64,000 nt of DNA from Isotricha intestinalis (taxonomy: Eukaryota; Ciliophora; Litostomatea; Vestibuliferida; Isotrichidae), in NCBI GenBank assembly GCA_023807065.1, contig JAJJLU010003508.1, positions 1 to 64,000 of the forward strand, read 5' to 3'. The first letter of the stretch is position 1; every line of letters begins with the position of its first letter. The notes under the pieces are model-generated. The model was not told the DNA's origin. It searched no databases and saw nothing but the letters and a program-made list of their open reading frames with translations. This document shows positions 1 to 11,716 of the stretch, piece after piece. A program made the translations under genes and the position numbers.

Positions 1-640
1 ACATGATAGAGTGTAATTATGTTTATAATTATTTTTAATAATGAAATTCCCACTCATTATACTTTTAATGATAGTGAATTTAAAGAAAACGGTAATAACA
101 TTATCTTTTTTATTAAAAAAGCAAATATTATTTATTATCTTCTCTTTCTCTTATTTATTAAAGAAATAAAAAAAGTTTAAAATTAATCCTTTTATTTATT
201 TATATGAATAAATAAAAAAACGAATGATTATTATCACTCTTCTATAAATTATTATACTCCACCAGATGAAACTTTTAATATTTTTTAAATTCTTGGTTTA
301 TTTTTTAAAATAGATCAACATAAAGTTTTATATAATCATGAAAAGCAAAAAATGAAAAAAAGAATAGGAAAAAATATCACAAAATATATAATAAATAAAT
401 AAAAAAAGTTTAATATAATCAAATTTAAATAGATAACGATTAAATTAAATATAAGTATATTAAAAAGATAAAAAATAGTATTAATAAAATATTTTTCAAT
501 CTATTTTAAAGAGATATTAATAGGAATTCTAAATATTTTATATGTCTGGAATTAACAGAAAGAATTTGTACAACCATGGGAAATTGAATTATTTATATAT
601 ACTTCAAATATTGATGATTTATAATAAGTAAAAAAGAAAT
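1..640 (+). pseudogene. Decayed coding sequence, family unknown
   Basis: Frame 1 from about position 19 reads as protein-like text for some 380 bases. It includes NEIPTHYTFNDSEFKENG and, further on, YYTPPDETFNIF, interrupted by a few in-frame TAA and TGA codons. A second stretch near 545-615 reads QPWEIELFIYTSNIDDL with flanking TAA codons. Pro, His, Asp and Gly are more frequent than expected in random AT-rich DNA, which suggests former coding sequence. No family was recognised, and the left end may be cut by the window. Chance remains possible. Confidence 0.35.
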
Positions 641-760
641 AATTAATTAAATAAATAATTTTTAATAATTTGTTGTCTATGAAAAGTTTTTAAATAAAAA
701 AAATTATATTTAAATAACACTAAATCAGATTAAACTTACAAAAAAATTCAAATTTTAACT

Positions 761-3080
761 TTAGTTCCAAGTGGATACAATAATATTTTCGAATTGTTTA
801 TCATTGTCATAAACAAAAGCAACATATTCATAAAAATTAGCAAATAATTCAAAATCAATAAAATTATTATTTTGATTATTTAATAATTCTAAATTTAATT
901 CAAAACAATCAATAAATTCTAACATTTTTTCATCTGAACTAATTTTTCCATTTAAAACTTCAGGATGATTATCTGAATTATATGAAACTTTAATATATTC
1001 TAAAGGAACTTTTTCATTATTATTTATATCTAATATTTCATAGGCTCTAGTTACTAATTCAAGTTTATTTGGAGATAATTCTTTTTTAAATTCTCGTATA
1101 AATTGATTATCATCTAAATATCCATTATTATCAAATTGAATGAATATTTTTCTTATATCATTATTATTTAAAATAATTCTTTGTGTAGTTAAAGCTTCTA
1201 AAAATTTATCATAAGTTATTTTATTATCTTTAGATTTTGATATTAATTCTTTTTGAAGATATAATAAACCTCTTACTCCTCTTTTAATTAATATATTTTT
1301 AAGTTTTTCTATTGAATCATTATTATTAAAATTCTTAATATAATCTTCTTTATTTTTAACTAAATTATTATTATAATCATTATTATTAATTTTATCATAT
1401 TCATTATATTCACTTTTATTTTCTTTTTTTTCTTTGATACTATCTTTTAATTTAGGTACATCAGTATTTTTTTCAATAATATTACATTCTTTAATATTAT
1501 CAGAAGATTTTGGTTTATTAAATAATCTTGGACTCCATTCTTGTTGTAACATATTAATAAAAGTTTTATCATCTTCAATAATTATAGAAATAAATCTATA
1601 AAATTCAAAAAATTCTTGAGGTAAAAATTTTTCAACTCCAAAAAATTTATATGAACCATGATATAATTCTAAACAATCATAAAAATCAAGTCTATTTAAA
1701 GGTTCATCAGGATTAAAATAATTATTCGTTGCATTATATAAATATTTTACAAACGAAATATCTATTGATTTGATATTCTCTTTTGCTCTTTTTTTTATTG
1801 ATTCATATGCATCTAAAATTGCAAATTCCCTTTTTTGATTTGTTGAAAAAGCAGATAATGATTTTAATAATTTTTCATAATTTATTACATTTTTACCTTC
1901 TATATCTCCATATCTTTTAAATAAAATTTCTATTGATGATTCATCTAAATAAAAAGAAAATGATTTTAATATTTTTATAAAATCATATTTTGAAATATAT
2001 TTGGTTAATTCTTTATCATAAAATCTAAAATTTACAATAAAATGAAATAATGTTTTTCTTCCATATCTCCATAAATGTTTTCTTAAATTTAATAATGAAT
2101 CTTCAACTGAATTTTCTGAATATATTATTTGCTTTTTTTTTGGAGTTTCTTTTTTAGCTTTTTCGTTCAATATGTCTTTGTTAAAAATTTTTTTAAAATT
2201 TAATAATAAATCATCTAATTGATTATCATTATTTATCCCATAACCAAAATATAAAATAAATTGTTTTATATCATTAATATTTATTTCATTATTTTCATTT
2301 ATTTTATTAATATTTTTATAGAGATCAAGAATAGACTCTATTTCCCAATTTAAATATTGATCTAAGTATGTATTTCTATAAATATCTTTTAAGTTTTCAA
2401 AATTTATTATTTTTTGTTTATTATTGGTTAAAGCATTATATAATTTAAATGATAAATTATCCTTATTTGAATTCCAATATTTATCTAATAAATTTTCTAT
2501 GAGATTTTGATAATTTATCATTCCATTATTAAATAATGAATTTGATGTATATAAAGTTTGAATTTCATTTAATGACATTCCTAAATTTAATCCATTAATT
2601 ACTCTCATAAAATCATCAATATTTAATTTTTTAATATAATTAATATCAAAAATTTGTAGTGATTTGATTAAATTGAATAAAATTTTGCATTTTCCTTTTT
2701 TAACTAATATATTGTCTATTATATCTATAAAATTTTCTTCAGGAGATTGATAAAAATTCATATTCTTTTGCTTAAATATATTATTTGCTAATTGCTTATA
2801 ATTAATGAGTCCTCTATTATATTTATCAAAATATTTAAATACAGTTTCTAAGTCTTCAAATTTTGAAAGAATAATTCCAATTCTTTCATTACTTTTAATA
2901 AAATTTTTTAAATTACATTCACCCAAATCATCTAAATCATAATACTTAAAATATTCTATAAATAATTGCTCTTCAGTTTTTCCTTCAATCTTTTTTTGAG
3001 CAATTTTTCTATGAACCTCATCAATATAACTATAAATTATTTATAAAAATATGATACTTCTTTATAATAGTATTTTCCAT
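761..3080 (-). CDS. Calcyphosin-like multi-EF-hand protein
   Basis: Two exons: 3058..3080 and 761..3029, with a 28-nt GT...AG intron at 3030..3057, giving 763 aa. The splice restores an ATG start (MENTIIKNYIDEVHRK) for a frame that otherwise has no early ATG. The protein contains three calcyphosin-type modules, roughly residues 20-250, 320-520 and 580-763. The last one follows calcyphosin closely: a KRGVRGLLYL segment, EF loops such as FDNNGYLDDNQF, an NHPEVLNGK-like segment, and a terminal DKQFENIIVSTWN. Many loops are degenerate at the 12th (Glu) position, so only some sites may bind calcium. Family members are calcium sensors, often found in ciliated cells; a ciliary or cortical role is inference. 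Stop is TAA. Confidence 0.85.
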
Positions 3081-3249
3081 CTTATAATATTACTATATTA
3101 ATAAAACCAATATTAATATGTATTTAATTTAATTAATGATTAATTAATATATTTATTATTTATAATTAACAATTTTTTTTTTAATAATTTAAAAAACAAC
3201 GCTTAAAAAAATATCAATTTAATCATTTTATATTAAATATAAACAATTT

Positions 3250-3640
3250 TCTATTATAATTTAATCACATTTTTTTTTTATTTTCTTTATTAATTCTTTC
3301 TTTATCCATTTATTATCCTTTTTTGGATTATATATTTTTTTATAAATTCTTTAACTTTTTTAAGCTCATAATTATGATGTAAATTTAATTAAAATCAATT
3401 AATTCTTTTTCAACAATTTCGTTTAGAAAAATGTTTTTTCTTTTTTTTCTATAAAATTCACTTTAAAGATATATTTAATATTTATTTTACATTAATTTTG
3501 AATTTTCTTTTTGTAAAGAATTTTTTAATATTTCTTAAATAATAAAGCTCTAACTTTTTTTTTGCCGTTAAATTTTTTATAACATTATTATTTTTTCTAC
3601 TTTTGAAATTTGTAAAGATAGATTTGACACATTTTTAATT
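3250..3640 (-). pseudogene. Possible gene relic in the 755-bp spacer
   Basis: On the minus strand this spacer reads as lysine-rich protein-like text (for example IYNPKKDNKWIKKELIKKI and NSLQKENSKL) broken by several TAA codons. No ATG-to-stop frame of useful length exists. The composition is close to what random AT-rich DNA gives, so this is a weak call. The rest of 3081..3835 shows nothing else. Confidence 0.2.
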
Positions 3641-3835
3641 CTATAATAAATTATAATTATAAAAATTTAATGTAAAAATAAAAATTATATTTATTATTAC
3701 AATGTTAAATAAATTAAGATAAAATTCATTTTGTTTTAAGATATTTATTTATATTTAAAATTTTAATAAATCTTTTTTAATTTACAAAAGAAAAATAGTT
3801 TCATTCAAAAATACATAAATAATTATATATCCTTA

Positions 3836-6298
3836 TTATTCATTAGAAGAAATTAAATTATTAAAAGTATCAAATACTAAATTTTTATCTCTATTAATAT
3901 TATATAATTCCAGAGCTTGAATAATTTTTGTATTTTTATCTCTAAACATATTTTCTAACTGTTCTTTTTGATAAGAATTAAAAGAAGAATGATTTAAAAT
4001 AATATAAAAACTCTCTTTATGATTTAAAAATAATTCAGAAATTGTTCTTAAAGTCTCAATAAATTCAATGTGATCTTGAGTAACAGCATAAACTTCAAAA
4101 GCAGCAATTAAAGCATGATCATCTTGATATATTTTTTGATTTATAATTTCATAAGTTTCTTCATCTAAACAATCTTCTTTATATAAAAGTGATATAATTT
4201 CTTTTTGTTTTAATATAATTTTATTATCTTCAGGATCTCGTAAAAAACAATTTAATTCCATTTTTGATCTTTTTATTCCTTCTGGAGTAACTGATAAATT
4301 TGGTTTTAATGGAATTATATTTAATATATTTTTATTATTTGATTTTATGTAATTTTCTAATTCTATTTTTGTACATTCTATTGGATTTTTTTTATGAAAG
4401 TAATTTGAAAAAATTTTTTGAAGTTTTTCATCTTTTTTATAATTATTTTGAAGAAACATAATCTGATCAAATGTAAATGAAAATTGGTCTTTTAATTCAT
4501 TAAACACTTCTTCAAGATAATGTTTATCATTTTCAGGTTTTATTTCTCTTATGTTTTTTTTCTCGTTTTTTTTTCTTTTTTTGTTTTTTAAAATTGTATT
4601 AATTTCCTTTATATAAATATTAATATCAGAATTTTCTCTATATTTATTTATAATTGAGAATATTTTAGAACTTTTTTTTTCTATCATTTGTTTTATTTTT
4701 AAATAGTCATTTTCTGGCATTTTAATTTTTTGAAGATCTTTAATAAAAGATTCAATTATTTCATTTTCTTTTTTCTCCTTTAAATGAATTATAAATTCAC
4801 AAACTTGTTTAATAAAATCTGAAAAATTTAATTGAATTTCAAATTCATTAAATAAAAATTGAACTTCATTATTATTTTCATCAGATAATTTATGAAAATA
4901 TTCAAGTTCAGATTTTAATATATTCAAATTACCATTTGATTTAGAATAATTAATGATTTCTTTATCTAAAAAATTATCACATTTTTCATTGATAAAATCA
5001 GCCAAATTTACATTATCTATATTATTTTCATAAAATTGTTCAATTGAATTATATTCTTCAGGAAAATATTTTACAATATATTCAAATATAGATTTGTTAT
5101 TTTTTTTTAATAATTTTTTAATTTTTCTAACTGAAGATTTATTTTGATTATTTTGTCCTGCATTACTTTGACTAAAAGCTTTATATAATTTTGCTTTATT
5201 ATCATCCATAGAATGTCTTTGTTCTTTATTTAAATATCTATTTTTATTAGAACTTTTAAATCTTTTAACTTTATTTTTATTATTATCTTCACTTTTATTT
5301 TGTTCTTCCAAATCGATTTTTCTTGTTGAAAAAAATTGTTCTCCCTTTTCTCCTAATAATAAAGATTTTTTTTTATATCTTGCAACAGCTTTTTTAAAAG
5401 CCAATATTAAAGAACTTAAAGTTCCATTATTTAAATAATTTTTAACTGCTTTCATTATTGATTCATTTTCATATTTTAAAGAAATTCTTATTATATCTAT
5501 ATCATCTTCATTAAAATAATCTTTCATTTTTTCATAAATTTTAACTTTACTTTCAAAATCTATTATTTGGGTGTTTATTTTTACTCTTTCTTCTATTTTA
5601 GGTTTTATTAAAGGTGCTGTATTTGGAATTTGAGTTATTTGATTTGTTTTATTATTTCCGGTAAATTTAAGAAGAATTGAAATAAAATTTGTGTTATCTA
5701 ATTTACCTGAAAATTTATTTTTAAATTGTTCAATTAAATCTTTATTTTTTTCTTTAATTAACTTTATTAGCTCTGAATATTGTTCTAGGTTGATTTTATT
5801 ATTTGATAATAACTGAAATAAATAATTATTAAATATTTCATTTTCATTTTCTTTTAAAGCTTGATAAGAGTTCTTATTAAAAGATTTACTTAAATAAGGT
5901 ATTTTTTCTTGTGTATTAATATTATTTTTTCTAAAACCATTAATATAATAATTGGCAATATAATTCCCAACATTAGGAGTAGTATTTAAAATTATTCTAT
6001 TATTAGAATTTTGTGAGAAATCATGTGATTTTTGCGAAAAGGAATCTTTTAACTTTTCTTTACCCAAAATTAATTCATAATAAACATCTTTTTGTTTTAA
6101 TACATCATCATTTTTCAAAGCTGATGATATTGTATAATAATTATGATTTGAGTCTTTAATTCCTTTAATTTGAGAGGGTGAAACTCCTGCTATTTCTGAT
6201 ATTAAATCTTTTAATTCTTTTTCATCACCTGATAAATTAATATTTATTAATTTTTGATTTGGTAATAATAATTGAATCATCCTGTTATGAAATTCCAT
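3836..6298 (-). CDS. Ubiquitin-like N-terminus plus helical repeat protein
   Basis: A single exon of 820 aa; an in-frame TAA lies 6 nt before the ATG. Residues 1-80 resemble a ubiquitin-like fold: alternating strands, a LKDLISEIAGVSPSQIKGI helix segment, then a final strand. The rest contains at least four or five divergent copies of a helical module whose best copy reads DDHALIAAFEVYAVTQDHIE followed by FIETLRTI. Other copies lie near residues 160-215, 245-310, 600-640 and 770-815. Two Lys/Asn-rich low-complexity linkers separate them. I do not recognise the family; a UBL adaptor or scaffold role is inference. The gene is divergent from the next gene with only 62 bp between the two start codons. 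Confidence 0.75.
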   Translation of the reverse strand: MEFHNRMIQLLLPNQKLININLSGDEKELKDLISEIAGVSPSQIKGIKDSNHNYYTISSALKNDDVLKQKDVYYELILGKEKLKDSFSQKSHDFSQNSNNRIILNTTPNVGNYIANYYINGFRKNNINTQEKIPYLSKSFNKNSYQALKENENEIFNNYLFQLLSNNKINLEQYSELIKLIKEKNKDLIEQFKNKFSGKLDNTNFISILLKFTGNNKTNQITQIPNTAPLIKPKIEERVKINTQIIDFESKVKIYEKMKDYFNEDDIDIIRISLKYENESIMKAVKNYLNNGTLSSLILAFKKAVARYKKKSLLLGEKGEQFFSTRKIDLEEQNKSEDNNKNKVKRFKSSNKNRYLNKEQRHSMDDNKAKLYKAFSQSNAGQNNQNKSSVRKIKKLLKKNNKSIFEYIVKYFPEEYNSIEQFYENNIDNVNLADFINEKCDNFLDKEIINYSKSNGNLNILKSELEYFHKLSDENNNEVQFLFNEFEIQLNFSDFIKQVCEFIIHLKEKKENEIIESFIKDLQKIKMPENDYLKIKQMIEKKSSKIFSIINKYRENSDINIYIKEINTILKNKKRKKNEKKNIREIKPENDKHYLEEVFNELKDQFSFTFDQIMFLQNNYKKDEKLQKIFSNYFHKKNPIECTKIELENYIKSNNKNILNIIPLKPNLSVTPEGIKRSKMELNCFLRDPEDNKIILKQKEIISLLYKEDCLDEETYEIINQKIYQDDHALIAAFEVYAVTQDHIEFIETLRTISELFLNHKESFYIILNHSSFNSYQKEQLENMFRDKNTKIIQALELYNINRDKNLVFDTFNNLISSNE

Positions 6299-6360
6299 AT
6301 TTTAATATTAATATTTATTTTTTTGAATAAAATTTAAAACCATCAAAAAAAAAATTAAAT
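6299..6360. promoter_or_regulatory. 62-bp divergent intergenic (bidirectional promoter)
   Basis: The ATG codons of the flanking divergent genes lie only 62 bp apart, so both promoters and both 5' leaders must fit here or overlap the coding sequences. The stretch is almost pure A/T with an A-rich run just before the plus-strand ATG. No discrete motif can be named. Confidence 0.5.
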
Positions 6361-7518
6361 ATGTCAAACAATTTCAAATTACATAATATTAATAATATTA
6401 ACCTATTCATTGCATATTCCACTGATGAATTCAAAAAAGAAGTAGAAGAAAAAAAAGCTAAGTAAGATATTTATCTTTTATTTTAATAAGAACTGATTTA
6501 AGAAAAATAGATAGAAAAAATTCTAAATATACAAAATTATCAATTAAAAAAGAATCATCTTTTGATATAATAATGATTGATAAAAGAACTTATATATGGA
6601 CTGAAAGGGAAATAAATATAAATATACAACCAATATATAAAAATAGATTAAATTTACAATTATTAATTGATAAACAAACTAATTTTGAATTTATAAATTC
6701 AAAAGAAAATGAGTTAATAAATATAAAAAATAATATTAATGGAAATTCAATGATTTATAAAAACAATAATAATGTAAAAAAATCAAATAATCAAAACAAA
6801 TTTAATCCAAATAATTCTTTTCAAATTGTGAATTATGAATCAATTTCTTTAATTAGTCAAACTTCTTTTATTCAACAAAGTCAAAATTTATTAAATACAA
6901 TGAATACAGAATTAAATAATTTAAAATCAGAACCTGAATTTAGATTAAAAAGTGGAATAAATAATTCTCCAAATCAAAATAAATTATTTGATTTTTTGCC
7001 CAAAATTAGAAGTCATAGTCAAACAAGAGAAAAAGATAATTTAAATGATACTGAAATTAATGCTGATATTATTCGATTAGATAATGAATATGAAAATTTA
7101 AAAAATAATTTAAAAGAAATTAATCCGTATGAATATTTATTTTTATATAATTTATAATTGTAGAATTTTAAAATCAAATCCTGCTTTAAGAGAACAATTC
7201 TTTATAAATATATCCGAAGGAAAAGAAGAAAAATACCAATTTTATAAAAATTTATATAATTTAGTTAATAATTCAGCATTAAAGAATAAACCTGTTTTTA
7301 AATCTAATTTTAATTTTAAAAAAAGTACAATTTCAAGTATAAATAAAAAAAATCTCCCTATGCCAGGGACTTTACATAAGAGATTACTTAAAAATATTCA
7401 AGAAAGAAACAATTATAATAATAAATATCTTTATACTAATAATTCAAAATTATTAATAAAATCTATATCAGGAACAAATATTAGAAATGCAAAACCAATT
7501 AATTTAGATGGAATATAA
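6361..7518 (+). CDS. Three-exon protein of unknown function
   Basis: Exons 6361..6461, 6491..7126 and 7164..7518 join to 363 aa. Introns are 29 nt (6462..6490, GTAAGA...AATAAG) and 37 nt (7127..7163, GTATGA...TTGTAG); both change frame and contain stops if retained. The joins read AK/TDLRKIDRKN and INP/ILKSNPALRE. The product is Asn/Lys/Ser-rich, mostly low complexity, with no signal peptide or membrane segment. The C-terminal part, with LPMPGTLHKRLLKNIQERNN, is the most protein-like. No family was recognised. It ends convergently, 231 bp from the Pot1 gene. Confidence 0.7.
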
Positions 7519-7749
7519 ATTTAAAAAAATAATTTTCAATAAAATTCAATTATAAAATATATTCTAAAAATCTATAATGTAATTTTTGTAAATTATAAAT
7601 TTTTACTGTAAAATGTTTTCAAATTTCCAAAATTCAATATTGATTGAATAGTATAAAAAGTAGATAATTTGAATCATTTTATTGGGTTTAAATAATAAAA
7701 ATAAATGTTTAAATTTATATTTATTAAATATATCAAACTTTTATTCTTT

Positions 7750-9123
7750 TTAAATCTTAAATTTATAATTTCCAACAATTCTATAAATACTATTATGATG
7801 TTCTTGAACTTGTATTTTTATTTGATTATCATTTGATATTATTTTATTAATATTTTCTTGTAATAATTTTACTTTATTTGTATCTTTTAAAATATCTTTT
7901 GCTTCAATTCCCAAAAATCCATTTCCTTCATTATCAAAATCACATAAATAAAATACTTTTAAATTATTACTTAAATTATTTTCTCTGCAAATAATTTGCA
8001 TATTGAAATGAGGAATTGCTAAAACTTTATTTTTACATTTATCACAATAAAAAGAATTATCAATTTTAACATCGACTTCTCCATATTTATAAGAATAATT
8101 GCAATTTTTACATAAAATATTTATACTTGATAATATAGGATAATTTGGTAATATTGAAAAGACTTTTAAAACATATGTAAATTTCTTTAAATTTTCTTCT
8201 TCTTCTTTTTCATTTATAATCGGAGTCACAATAAAATTTTCTTCATCATTTTCAATTTCAAAATCTTTATTTTTATATTTTTTATTATTAATTTGAAATT
8301 TTTCAGCTTTAATATTTGGATTAATTTTCTTTAATTTAGCAATCATATTATTCATGAAAGTTTTATATAAATTCGATTTTTCATTTAGAATTAAAATATT
8401 ACTATTTGCATTCATAACTAAATTTTCACTATTAAAAACTTTATAAGACCTTAATCTAACCACATCATTAATTTCAACAAAATTAAAATATTTATATGTA
8501 TGTAATTGACATCCATCAGTTTCATCTTGAATATCAAAAACTAATTGATCTTCTAATTCTATTTTATTCACTATCATAACTAATAAATCATTATCACTTC
8601 CCTTTTCATTTCTTTCAATTAAATTCACTTTTTTTAAATATTTAATTTCATTTGATTTAATTAAATAAAATTTCTGTAACGAAGATATTAATTTAGATTC
8701 ATAATTTTCAAAAGAAAAATTTCTTTTTGAACACATTATAGGTTCATTATTATTATTTCTATAAATACTCCAATATGATTTTTCCATAATTTTTTCATTC
8801 ATAAAATTCAAATAAACATATCTTTTCTTTTTATTTTGATAAGTTCCAAAAATTACTCTTATTATATCTCCTATATAATGTATGAAAGGAATTTCTTCTT
8901 TTTTTTGTGATTTTATAATAAGAGATATATAATTTTTTTCTTGAATTTCAGTAGAAATATCTGAAGTATTATCTATTAATTTTAAAATACATTCATAATG
9001 AGGAATAGGAGTTTCTAAATATATTGGAAATGCTGCATCAAATATTATTCCATAAAAATTATATTCTCCATCAAATTTCATATCATCAAATTTTGTGAAT
9101 TTATATTTTGTTGTTAAAGACAT
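7750..9123 (-). CDS. POT1: Telomere end-binding protein (Pot1 / TEBP-alpha)
   Basis: 457 aa in one exon. Residues 1-150 match the telomere-binding OB fold: YNFYGIIFDAAFP, then ECILKLIDNT, IGDIIRVIFGTYQNKKKRYV and a SYWSIYRN segment. A second OB fold spans about 155-290 (VNKIELEDQLVFDIQDETDG, NDVVRLRSYKV). The C-terminal third holds a C-x2-C-x18-C-x2-C zinc-knuckle pattern near residues 337-362 inside a third OB-like region. Proteins of this family bind the single-stranded G-rich 3' overhang at chromosome ends, and ciliates with fragmented macronuclear chromosomes need them in quantity. No TEBP-beta/TPP1 partner is visible nearby. Assignment is by recalled motif similarity. Confidence 0.85.
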   Translation of the reverse strand: MSLTTKYKFTKFDDMKFDGEYNFYGIIFDAAFPIYLETPIPHYECILKLIDNTSDISTEIQEKNYISLIIKSQKKEEIPFIHYIGDIIRVIFGTYQNKKKRYVYLNFMNEKIMEKSYWSIYRNNNNEPIMCSKRNFSFENYESKLISSLQKFYLIKSNEIKYLKKVNLIERNEKGSDNDLLVMIVNKIELEDQLVFDIQDETDGCQLHTYKYFNFVEINDVVRLRSYKVFNSENLVMNANSNILILNEKSNLYKTFMNNMIAKLKKINPNIKAEKFQINNKKYKNKDFEIENDEENFIVTPIINEKEEEENLKKFTYVLKVFSILPNYPILSSINILCKNCNYSYKYGEVDVKIDNSFYCDKCKNKVLAIPHFNMQIICRENNLSNNLKVFYLCDFDNEGNGFLGIEAKDILKDTNKVKLLQENINKIISNDNQIKIQVQEHHNSIYRIVGNYKFKI

Positions 9124-9214
9124 TTTTATACCGCGTTAAATTATTCTTTTGATTTTTAAAAAATGGTTAATATATTATTTTTTTATTATAAAATTTTGTG
9201 ATTTGTTTGAATTA

Positions 9215-9830
9215 GATTAATGTTTGCTTAAAAGAATTTATATTGGAAATTATTGCCTTTATCAACAAAAAAAAATTGTATTCAAATAAATGTGTGTTTA
9301 AATGGGATTAAATTATTCATCGAAAATAATTCAAATTTTATGATAATGAAGCTATAAAAAATCCATATTTTAAAAGAGTTAAAATAATTTAAAAGCATTA
9401 TATTTAAGAAATGAGGTTAATAAAGAAATCTTTTAATGAAAATAAAAATTGTGACACAATCATAAATGAGGAGATAGATTTTTCTTCTAATTAATGTTAA
9501 TAGGGATATTATATGGAAATGTAGATATGATGAAAAAGAGAAAATAATGAATAAAAAGAAGATGAAAATTATAACTTTTAAAAAATACTTTAGGAATGAA
9601 TAGTAATAATAAGACAACAATTTAAATCCTATAATGAAATTATTGATAAAAATTTATATTATTATAGAAGAAATTACATTTAATTAAAAAAATGAATATA
9701 AAAAGCTAATTCCTTTTAACAAGAAGAAAAAAATATGAAACATTCGTAATCCTAATGAAGAATCAATTTTTGGAGACATAAATTATTCTAGAATCCTGAA
9801 ATTATAAATAATATTAGTAAAAAAGAATTC
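9215..9830 (+). pseudogene. Decayed coding sequence, family unknown
   Basis: The spacer 9124..10150 has no intact gene. On the plus strand, stretches read like protein: YDNEAIKNPYFKRVKII near 9340-9390, then EMRLIKKSFNENKNCDTIIN, later RQQFKSYNEIIDKNLYYYRR near 9612-9670 and EESIFGDINYSRILKL near 9757. They lie in different frames and are interrupted by TAA, TAG and TGA. This is best read as a gene relic with several frameshifts. No family was recognised. The rest of the spacer up to 10150 is plain AT-rich DNA. Confidence 0.35.
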
Positions 9831-10150
9831 TTTAATTATGATACAAATTAAGTAATAAATTTATTCTTATTACAGATTTTTTTAAAGATTTTATGATATA
9901 TTTTCATCTTTTTGAAATATCATAAAAAGTGAATAATATATATTTTACTTAATTATTTTTTATTTAAATTTAAATCTAATTTTTAAATTTTTGTATAAAT
10001 TAAATATTAATTTTAATTTTTTTCATATTTTTCATTGTTTTTTCTCAACAAATCATTAATAATCAATTCCATAAATAAAGATATCATTTTTCATTAATTA
10101 TAAAATTACCAATAAAAATAATATTAAAAAAGATAATTATTTTATATTTA

Positions 10151-11569
10151 ATGTCTTTTATAAAACCAAGATTAAATAAATCTTTAGAACATCAAATAGA
10201 ATTATCAATTGAGAATTATCCATTACATTTAAAGAAAAAATTTAAATTAGCATTAACTCCTCACAAATTTGACAGTGAAATTTTTATACCAAAAAAACTT
10301 AAAATAAATAGACCAGAATATTTAAATAAAAATTACTTATTAAATAAACTTATGTCCTTTGAATCAGTATATCAATCAGATTTAGAAAAAAGATTACAAT
10401 TAAAAAAACAAACAGAGAAATTTTCAAAACAATATGAAAAAATAAATGATGAAAAATATAATCACAAAAAAAATAATTATTTAAAATTAGTAGAAGAACA
10501 ATATAAACTTGAAGGTTATAATATGAATGATTTAAAATATTCAAAAAATGAAAATATTTTTTCTCCATCAATTATTTTTGATGAAACAGAACCTGAAATG
10601 AGATTAACTTTAAGATTAGAATCTTCAAAAAATATAATTAAAGATAATAAATTTTTATCAAAAATTGATGAATCAATTTCAAATTTAAGAAAAAAAAAAA
10701 GTGATGATGAAATTGAAATAAAAAAAAAACTTGTTCCTAAAAGATCTTCTATTATGGGTGAAGAATATATAAACGCAGTTATTAATGTAAAAGAAAAAAT
10801 TAAAGAAGAATTAAAAATGAGAAATATGACTTTAAATCAATTAAAAAAATATAATAAAGAATTAAGAAAAGAAATTATATTAACAAATTTAAGTTTAAAA
10901 GATGTTGAAAATGAAAATAAAAAATTAAAACAAAGTAGAAATACAAAAAATATATTTTTATTAACAAAAGGAATGAAAACTATTCAAAAAAGAAATAAAA
11001 GGAAAAATAAATTAATGGAAAATTTAACTGGAAATACTTATAAAAAAGATAATAAAATTATGATAATTGATCATCAAAATGAAAATGATGAAAACAATTT
11101 ATCTCCTATAAATAAAAAAATAATATTAACTGATATTAATGATAAAGAAAAGTATGAGAAGCAAAAAATTGAAAAATTAAAAAGCCTTTATAATAAATTA
11201 ATTGAAACTAATTATTATGCAAATCAAAATGAATCAAAAAAATATATTAGTATATATACAAATAAAAAAATTCCTATTGCTGATTCTAATAGAGGAAGTG
11301 ATCTTCATGGTTTATTTCAAGATTTTCAAAAAAGAAGTAAACAAATTAATTTACCAAATAAAGCAAATTTAATTAATAGTACTAAAAGATATATTTTTAA
11401 TAAAACTTATGCTAATTCTATTGATTTTGATGGAAATGCTTTAAATGATTTAAAAAAACATTTATATAATGTTGATGAATTAACAGAAGAAGAAAATAAA
11501 ATTGATAATATGGCTTATTATTATAGTTATGATATTTTAAGTGAAAATAATGAAATTTTTAATATGTAA
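10151..11569 (+). CDS. Lys-rich coiled-coil protein, unknown function
   Basis: 472 aa in one exon, ending ATG TAA. The N-terminal 110 residues carry less repetitive text (ENYPLHLKKKFKLALTPHKF). Charged heptad-like stretches occur near residues 75-125 and 210-270 (VKEKIKEELKMRNMTLNQLK), predicting coiled coils. The C-terminus is acidic (DELTEEENKIDN). There is no signal peptide, membrane helix or catalytic motif. Such proteins are common in ciliate cytoskeletons, but a function cannot be assigned. Confidence 0.75.
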   Translation: MSFIKPRLNKSLEHQIELSIENYPLHLKKKFKLALTPHKFDSEIFIPKKLKINRPEYLNKNYLLNKLMSFESVYQSDLEKRLQLKKQTEKFSKQYEKINDEKYNHKKNNYLKLVEEQYKLEGYNMNDLKYSKNENIFSPSIIFDETEPEMRLTLRLESSKNIIKDNKFLSKIDESISNLRKKKSDDEIEIKKKLVPKRSSIMGEEYINAVINVKEKIKEELKMRNMTLNQLKKYNKELRKEIILTNLSLKDVENENKKLKQSRNTKNIFLLTKGMKTIQKRNKRKNKLMENLTGNTYKKDNKIMIIDHQNENDENNLSPINKKIILTDINDKEKYEKQKIEKLKSLYNKLIETNYYANQNESKKYISIYTNKKIPIADSNRGSDLHGLFQDFQKRSKQINLPNKANLINSTKRYIFNKTYANSIDFDGNALNDLKKHLYNVDELTEEENKIDNMAYYYSYDILSENNEIFNM

Positions 11570-11716
11570 ATAATAAATTTTTTTATTGTTTTAATAAAAA
11601 GTTATTCTTTTAAAATTAAATTTTATATATTGAATATTTTCATTTAGAAAAAAATTATTTTAATTCTAATTATTTATCTTTTTTTAAATTAATAAATAAA
11701 TATTAATTTTAATTTA

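Noticed and set aside
9417..9620. 67-codon minus-strand open frame
   Set aside because: It is nearly all Phe/Ile/Leu/Tyr/Ser, the complement of a Lys/Asn-rich plus-strand relic; no domain.
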